Assembly (NCBI GenBank): GCA_020205615.1
Contig: CM035151.1
Span: 41,598,977-41,662,976, forward strand
Origin: Panax quinquefolius
Lineage: Eukaryota; Streptophyta; Magnoliopsida; Apiales; Araliaceae
Length of the DNA stretch: 64,000 bases
Direction: 5' to 3'
In this document: piece by piece, positions 58,116 to 64,000 of the stretch
Position numbering within the stretch: position 1 is the first letter of the stretch
Layout of the letters: each line of letters opens with the position of its first letter
Translations under genes and position numbers: made by a program
The notes under the pieces: model-generated
What the model was told of the DNA's origin: nothing
Database searches by the model: none
What the model saw: the letters and a program-made list of their open reading frames with translations, nothing else

Positions 58116-58848
58116 TTGATCTTCCAGCAATTCGACATCATCTACACGTTCGAAAAGTCTATCAAAGGTCAAGGAATTGCGGATCAACTGGCCACAACAC
58201 CATCAGGGGATTTCAAACCTTTGGAAACATATTTCCCCGATGAAGGGTAATGAAAATTCAGCAACACCATCAAGGGAATACAGTCCAGACATGGAAGATG
58301 TATTTTGATGGAGCTGTAAACATGGAAGGTGCCGGAGCAGGAGCAGGAGCAGTTCTGGTATCTACTTTGGGAGAACAGTATCCCATTGCTATCATATTGC
58401 AGTTTGTCAGCACCAATAACATAACTGAGTATGAAGGTTGTATAATGGGGTTGAAGCTAGACCAGTCCATAGGCGTTAAACGATTAACTGTCTTTGAAGA
58501 TTCCGAGCTACTAATCAAGTAAACCACTGGGATCTATCACACCAAAGAATTATATTTGTTACCTTACCATCGACAGGTTATCCAGATGGCTTTGGAGTTT
58601 AAAGAAATATCCTTCCTCCACATTCCTCGTAACAGGAATGACTTTTCGGATGCATTAGCAACTTTGGCCTCCTTGATCAACATACCTGAAAGAGGAGACA
58701 TTTTAATTATCAAATTTGCCAGCCAAAAGGACCCAATCTATGGGAATTACATTGGAAGAGTATCGGATGAATTGCCTCCCTTCCAACACCTTTGGTATCA
58801 ATCAATCAAAGAGTATCTGCGAGATGGATCTACACCTAATGGGGCGAG
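58116..58848 (+). pseudogene. Tat pol block: RNase H, ending at an LTR start
   Basis: After frame changes: WKMYFDGAVNMEGAGAGAGA (RNase H first catalytic region), ITEYEGCIMGLKLDQSIGVK, LTVFEDSELLIK, then LPYHRQVIQMALEFKEISFL, HIPRNRNDFSDALATLASLI, and DELPPFQHLWYQ. It stops at the integrase linker (LRDGSTPNGAS), where a Tat LTR begins. Matches 34230-34660. The stop near 58520 is TAA where Gln (CAA) is expected. Confidence 0.88.
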
Positions 58849-59339
58849 TGTAGACACTCAAAATTTTGCATTCATGTTACTAACCCTGCAGGAGGGCAAA
58901 ATCGTCTTCTAAAGATAACCCTGGAAGTCAAATCAGTTGCAACCCCAGAGAAAACCCTGGGAGATCTAATTTTCAATCTTATAGATAACCCCGAAAGACT
59001 CCGTTTCAATCCCAGAGATAACCCCGGGAGATCCAGTTCAAACCTCGGAGATAACCCCGAGGGATGCATTCCATGTTCCAGAGATAACCTCGGAAAAGTC
59101 AGTTCCAACCCCGGAGACAACCCCGGGATACTCAGTTCAACCCTAGAGATAACCACGGGAGGTCAAGCACACCTCGGAGATAACTCTGAGGACATTCAGC
59201 ATCCACGGCAGCCCAATCTCAGAGATTGCTACATCTGCACAAAAGCCGGAGATAACCCCGATGGTGGCAAAATCGTCATTTTGCAACCTCAACATCACAT
59301 TCAAGTCGTCTCAGCACAATTCAATCCACACTACGTACC
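58849..59339 (+). mobile_element. Tat LTR E, 3'-truncated
   Basis: Starts TGTAGACACTCAAAATTTTG and carries a clean series of GATAACCCCG-type repeats. It ends where a chromovirus-like LTR begins (59340), so only the first 490 bases are present. It interrupts the pol block with no polypurine tract on its left, as expected for the 5' end of an insertion. Confidence 0.85.
58905..59285 (+). repeat. GATAACCCCG minisatellite of Tat LTR E
   Basis: About ten units at roughly 28-40 base spacing, each with GAGATAACCCCG or a close variant followed by a purine run. The same series occurs, with other copy numbers, at 39600-39870 and 54130-54520. Confidence 0.85.
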
Positions 59340-62062
59340 TGTGATGAACGAGATTTTGTAATTTAATTTGAATATTTATTGAATTAAATAAATATTTTTT
59401 CGATGATTTAATTATTGGATTAAATAATTAATTGATGAAATTATGGTAGATTATTTTAATTACATGTGTTATATTTATTAAATTAATGTGGAGAATTTTT
59501 ATTATTCAAAGTATGTATTCAAGTGAGCTTATTGAATTAAATGGATTATTTAATAAGTATAAATGTTATTTTAATTAATTTAATAATTAATTAGAGATTT
59601 AATAATTTGACATAAGTAATGAGAAATTTAATAATGTGACTATGTGAATTAATGAGAAATTATTATATTATATTTTATTTAAATTAAATAAGATATTTGA
59701 TTTATTATATAATTGGGTGGGACATGATTAAAATTACATTATAAGAGGTTAATTAAATTAAATGAGATTGAGCCTATTAATGCTAGCCAAACGAGACCCT
59801 AAGGGGAGTTGGGCAGTTAACCCACGAGTTTGATTAACTGACCACAACCAACGTCAGTTTATTTGCAATATAATTATATTAAGCGTATACTCATATCATT
59901 AATAAGAAGAAAGTTTAGAAAATCTAGAGAGAATTCAGAAAGAGTTTAGAGAAATTGTTAGATTGGAGAATCACAGAAGTTGCTTCAAGGTAATATCTTT
60001 AACCTAACCTTTAATTTACGTTGTTTATATTTTATGAAAAATTAGTGTAAGTCTCTGTAATTGAAAGTTAAAGTCTCTTTAATTGGAAAGAGTAGCGATT
60101 ATGTGTAAGTTCATAACATCAATTTCATAAAAATATGTCATAATTAGATTTTTGAATTACAGAGTATAAAAATATGGCCATATGGCCCTTACGTACAAAT
60201 TAAATGCTTTAATCATATGTTGTATCAAAAAATTACACTTATGTATGCTTATGTATGTTAAAACGAAGAAATCAAACTTCGAATGGACAGATTTGGTGTT
60301 ATAATGAACCCGTAGTGTCAATTTTTATGTTTTATCTTTAAAAACTGTCAAAATCACCAAGAACATGAAATTACATGGTATTATTCTTCAAATTGTATGT
60401 TTTAATTTGTTAAAATCATGCTAGAAGGGTTGGGTAGTAGTTATATGTGTATTACAGTGCCTGGGTGTGCTTGTGAATAAATTAATTGGGTATTTTGGCC
60501 ATATTCTGCATTTTTTCGCGAACTGCAGTTTTTGGAACTAGTTCGCCGCGCCGACTTCAAGCTTAAGACCCGCGCCGCAGCGCCAGTCATGCCGCATCGC
60601 CATTGTCTAGGCCGCAGCACCAAGAACAGGCTCGATGGTGGCGCCGTAGCGCCACTCTACAGTATTGTCCAAGAATGAGAATTTAACTGTTTTATTTCAG
60701 GGAATGTAGTAGTAACCTAATCTAATGAACATAAAAATGTGTTAGTCATATAATGTAATGTTAAAATTAGATTCATAACATGTTAATGAGATATTTACGT
60801 GTTTAAATGAATTGTTGAACGTGTAATTATCTTTTTGTTCGTATAATGTATAATTACGTGAAAACAAGTGTTGTAATTTGACTAAGTTTAGTCATAATCA
60901 GAGTTAGACAAAAAGGATAAATTTGTGATACTGGTTATGTTATAATTAACTTGTATTGTAAATGTAAATGGTATGTAGGATTAAATCAAGGAACATGTAT
61001 AATTAACATGTAACCTACGCTACGATGCAAGTTTTCTAACACTACTTGTTATCGTTATTCAAGTTTATAAACCTTACCTCTTTACATTGAGCAAATTCTA
61101 GATTTATATTCTATATTGATCAAGTCTTATTATTTATTGATGAAGTTCAATATGTTATATTAAAGGTTATGAATCTTTTCAAAGTATGATTTTTGTTATA
61201 CCATTCTTATTCCATTCTATACCTCTTGAGTTATTATTCAATTTGAATATCAGTTATTGTTGAACCTTGTAAGACTAGCAAACCCTTATTGATTCAACTA
61301 GTCCAGAGTTGATGAACGTTCTAAATTTTAGAACCCTTGTTGAATTTATCCAAACCAAACTTACTTTAGTGCGGACTCTAATGTCAAACTGAGATGAACA
61401 ACCCTGTATATGGGATTACTTATGCGTTAGCATTAAGATATTGTGCACAGTATGGTACTAAGGGTTGATCACCCTAAGTACGAGTAGAAGAGTCCATAGT
61501 CTCATGAATGTTAAAGGTTTCAAGTTCAACCCTTGATAACCTAGGACATAGTTCAAGGTCTTATGGCCCTCATAAGTTCTTTTGATTCTTGTTATTCGTT
61601 CCTGATTCAAAAGTTGAGTTTCTTATTCCAGAAGTCTTTGATTCACTCGCATGTTATTATATTATTGTTACATTATTATACTTGTGGGCAATTGTGCTCA
61701 CTCTTGCGTAATAATAACATTGCAGTTAAGAACGAAAGGTTCAACGAGTCTTCTACTAGCAAAGGCAATGGCAAGATTAACAAGTGACGAGGACTTGTTA
61801 CTTATGTGTTTATGTAATTATGTTTTAGACTTATGTCAATGTTGTGTAAGACTATTATTTTTTTATGTTTCCGCATTTGAGATTTAAGGTTAGTATGACA
61901 TGAGATTGATGTATTTATTTTAGATGATGTAAATCCTTATGTAGATGATTTATTTCTATCTATTTATACTTTTATTTATTATGGGTAGATAGACATATGA
62001 TATTTGTATAATGAACACCAAATCATGTGGGAATTGAAGTACCCGGATTTGGGGGTGTCACA
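59340..62062 (+). mobile_element. chromovirus-like gypsy 5' LTR
   Basis: Starts TGTGATGAACGAGATTTTG, preceded by GTACC, and ends ACCCGGATTTGGGGGTGTCA plus CA; 2723 bp. A primer binding site follows after three bases. It includes a GC-rich block with CGCGCCGCAGCGCC (about 60570) and a GTGCTCACTCTTGCG word (about 61695) that recurs in reverse at 63185. The open frames at 60441, 61563 and 61651 are not convincing genes. Confidence 0.85.
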
Positions 62063-62065
62063 TGT

Positions 62066-62077
62066 TGGTATCAAAGC
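62066..62077 (+). promoter_or_regulatory. tRNA-Met primer binding site of the chromovirus-like element
   Basis: TGGTATCAAAGC, one mismatch from the plant initiator-Met site TGGTATCAGAGC. Confidence 0.85.
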
Positions 62078-62280
62078 TGTAGGTTATGAACCATAGGTGG
62101 GGGAACAACCTTAGGTAGTAGCCTTATAAGAAGAACATAGTGGTGGTAAACTCTTATCGAGTTCTAAGAAATGAATTCCTTAATTCATCGAAGATAATAA
62201 AAGACTTTTTGTGTTATGTGATAAATTTATGTGTTCGCTTGTACAACTTAGTAACTAAAACTTAAAACTGTGTTATCAGG

Positions 62281-62822
62281 ATGTTAGATGTTGGAGGAGC
62301 TAGTCGAGCTGGGGAGAAGGAGCCCTGAGTACCTACAGATGAGGAACCCCGAGACATTCATGTCGTCAGGGAGCAGTTGGTACAGAGGGAGTCATCTCCG
62401 TTGATCACTGTTGTTGGTCAGGAGCATGAGCCTGAGACTGATCTTGTGGAGGATCTTGAGGAAGAAAAGGAAGAAGATGAGTTCCACCGAACTCCATCGA
62501 TGCTAAGATGTACGACGAGCTATATGACTATAACATAGAGTTACGTGATACTGTTCAGGAGCTGAATGAGCGGGAAATTATTCAACAGCTTACCATCGAG
62601 CAGAGGGATAGGGAAGTTGTGACTCTTCACACACATCTAGGAAACGTAGAGTGGGATTTGGTACACGAGAAGGGTCAAACCGAGAAGTCCGAGGAAATAG
62701 AAAAGTTGAAGAATGAATTGAAAGAGAGCTCAGCAAGGCTGACCATAGCAGAGGAGGCCCGGGTAAGGGAATCACGTCATGCTGATCTTGCAGAAGAGGA
62801 TTGTCGTACGAAGAAGGCTTAG
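62281..62822 (+). pseudogene. gag N-terminal region with coiled coil, chromovirus-like element
   Basis: ATG at 62281 opens MLDVGGASRAGEKEP, then a TGA stop, then an acidic stretch (DLVEDLEEEKEEDEF). After a frame change a 104-codon frame (62508-62822) reads MYDELYDYNIELRDTVQELN and continues with heptad-like Leu/Glu/Lys spacing to a stop at about 62820, predicted as a coiled coil. Position right after the primer site makes it a gag N-terminus by inference. No capsid core or zinc knuckle is reached before the next LTR. Confidence 0.55.
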
Positions 62823-62852
62823 CTTGGGGAGACATACTCTACACTTAATAAT

Positions 62853-64000
62853 TGTCCCAAATCTCAGTACTTCATTACCTCAAGATTTGGTGTTCACGTA
62901 ATCAAAACATTCATTTATAACTACCCAATCATAAATAAAATTGAATAATAAGCCTGTCCATACAGGAATTACATAAAATAATATCTCCCAGGTTATCTAA
63001 CCTTTACAAACAATCATTCATGCGGAAAATTTAAATAAACTTCATTACAATCTTTAAACCAAAGTCTGATAATAAAACTTTCAAAACTATTACAAGTCTT
63101 CAGTACTTGTTCATCTTTCCCTATCCTTTACTGGTGCTCGGTACGTCACCCTTTCCATCTTTAGCTGTAAGGATTTTACAGGCAAGAGTGAGCAAACAAA
63201 GCTCACTTGAAATAACAATGAATAACTTTTACATTCTTTGCCCATTCAGGGGCTCAATAGAACTGAACAATAGGTTCTATTAACATTTTAAACATTCCTT
63301 GCCCATTCAGGGGCTCAATAGAACTAAATAATAACTCATATTAACATCTTAACATTCCTTGCCCATTCAAGGACTCAATAGAACTGAACAATTGGTTCTA
63401 TTAACATTTTAAACATTCACTGAGGGTCTAATGACCACGAACCATGTCCACAGTTATAAGTATTCTTTCAACTTAAACTTTTACGGTCATACGACCATAA
63501 TGACTTTAAGGTACTTAGGGGGATCAACCCTTCGTACATGTATTGTATACAAACATTTCAGCGCAAAGTACAAAACTAAGTGTAACCCCTATAAATAGGG
63601 TTGTTCATCTCAGTATTTTGAGTACAAGTCCGCCCCAAAGATAGTTTGGTTTGGATACACTTCAAGGCAATTTGGAATTCAACGGACATCAACTAAGGAT
63701 TAATTGAATAAAAGATAATAACACTATGTTATTGAATAATCCTGATTGAATAAACATTTTGTTCTGAGTTCATGCTTTAGGAATAATTCTAATAGCATAA
63801 CAATTGAATAATCTATCATACCTTGCTTTGAACAATATTAAGGTAAGGTTATATCTTAAAATTTATTATCAAGCATGCACAACAAATAATAACTTGAACA
63901 ATAAACTGATTCAACAGAATAATGATACTTGCATGCTAATATAACAAGTTTAGAGTTAGGAAAAACTTGCATAATCATAATAACTATCTCAACGAAAGTG
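62853..64000 (-). mobile_element. minus-strand LTR of the chromovirus-like family, running off the window
   Basis: Begins TGTCCCAAATCTCAGTACTT, the reverse of an LTR 3' end. Matches in reverse complement the 59340 LTR at several places: GGCAAGAGTGAGC (63181) against GCTCACTCTTGC (61696), and GGGTTGTTCATCTCAGT (63599) against ACTGAGATGAACAACCC (61388). It interrupts the gag region and has a 60-bp tandem repeat. No genes seen. Confidence 0.75.
63239..63420 (-). repeat. 60-bp tandem repeat, three units, in the minus-strand LTR
   Basis: Three units beginning GCCCATTCAGGGGCTCAATA, then GAACTGAACAATAGGTTCTA and TTAACATTTTAAACATTCCT. Units one and three are nearly identical; unit two is more diverged. 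No array of this kind was seen in the 59340 LTR. Confidence 0.85.

Overview
The window looks like retrotransposon-packed heterochromatin from a flowering plant, probably a dicot. Nearly all of it can be read as LTR retrotransposons of the plant Ty1/copia and Ty3/gypsy superfamilies, nested in one another and decayed by stop codons, frameshifts and deletions. I see no intact host gene, rRNA, tRNA or CRISPR array. No element has a complete gag-pol reading frame. All lineage names (Tat/Ogre-like, Athila-like, chromovirus-like, SIRE-like) come from motifs read by eye and from known family features; no database search was run.

Layout, left to right. 1-3812 is the 3' part of a gypsy element (here G1-a): RT end, RNase H, integrase, polypurine tract, then a truncated LTR. 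3813-13216 is a copia element inserted in that LTR, with two LTRs and a broken gag-int-RT-RNaseH interior. It is followed by a second copy of its own leader, 13217-14226. 14227-16295 is a 5'-truncated LTR of a Tat/Ogre-like family. 16296-24485 is a minus-strand, SIRE-like non-autonomous element. It carries a large inverted repeat and a decayed reading frame of about 940 codons that resembles the 'putative plant transposon protein' family and has no RT. 24486-27491 is an Athila-like LTR plus gag, broken by the 5' LTR of a second G1 element (27492-31973, LTR-gag-PR-start of RT), which runs into a 100-N gap at 31974-32073.

32074-42216 is a Tat/Ogre-like element (Tat1): LTR, RNase H, integrase, 3' UTR, an antisense frame with a plant-mobile-domain (PMD) type region and a coiled coil, GC-palindrome repeats, polypurine tract and 3' LTR. 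Its PBS, gag, PR and RT are missing. 42217-46935 holds two LTR pieces in opposite orientation. 46936-54073 is the 3' interior of a second Tat element (Tat2) with the same plan: antisense PMD exons, the same palindromic repeats and a polypurine tract. A 4163-bp solo LTR with a GAATG target duplication splits it. Then come the Tat2 3' LTR (54074-56605), a Tat RT-RNaseH block (56606-58848), and the start of another Tat LTR (58849-59339). That LTR is interrupted by a chromovirus-like LTR plus gag start (59340-62852), itself interrupted by a minus-strand LTR that runs off the window.

The most notable content is non-canonical cargo. Two Tat elements carry an antisense PMD frame next to palindromic repeats, and a non-autonomous minus-strand element carries a different transposon-protein-like frame beside a 0.6-kb inverted repeat. 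The LTRs also contain several families of internal tandem repeats whose copy number differs between copies.
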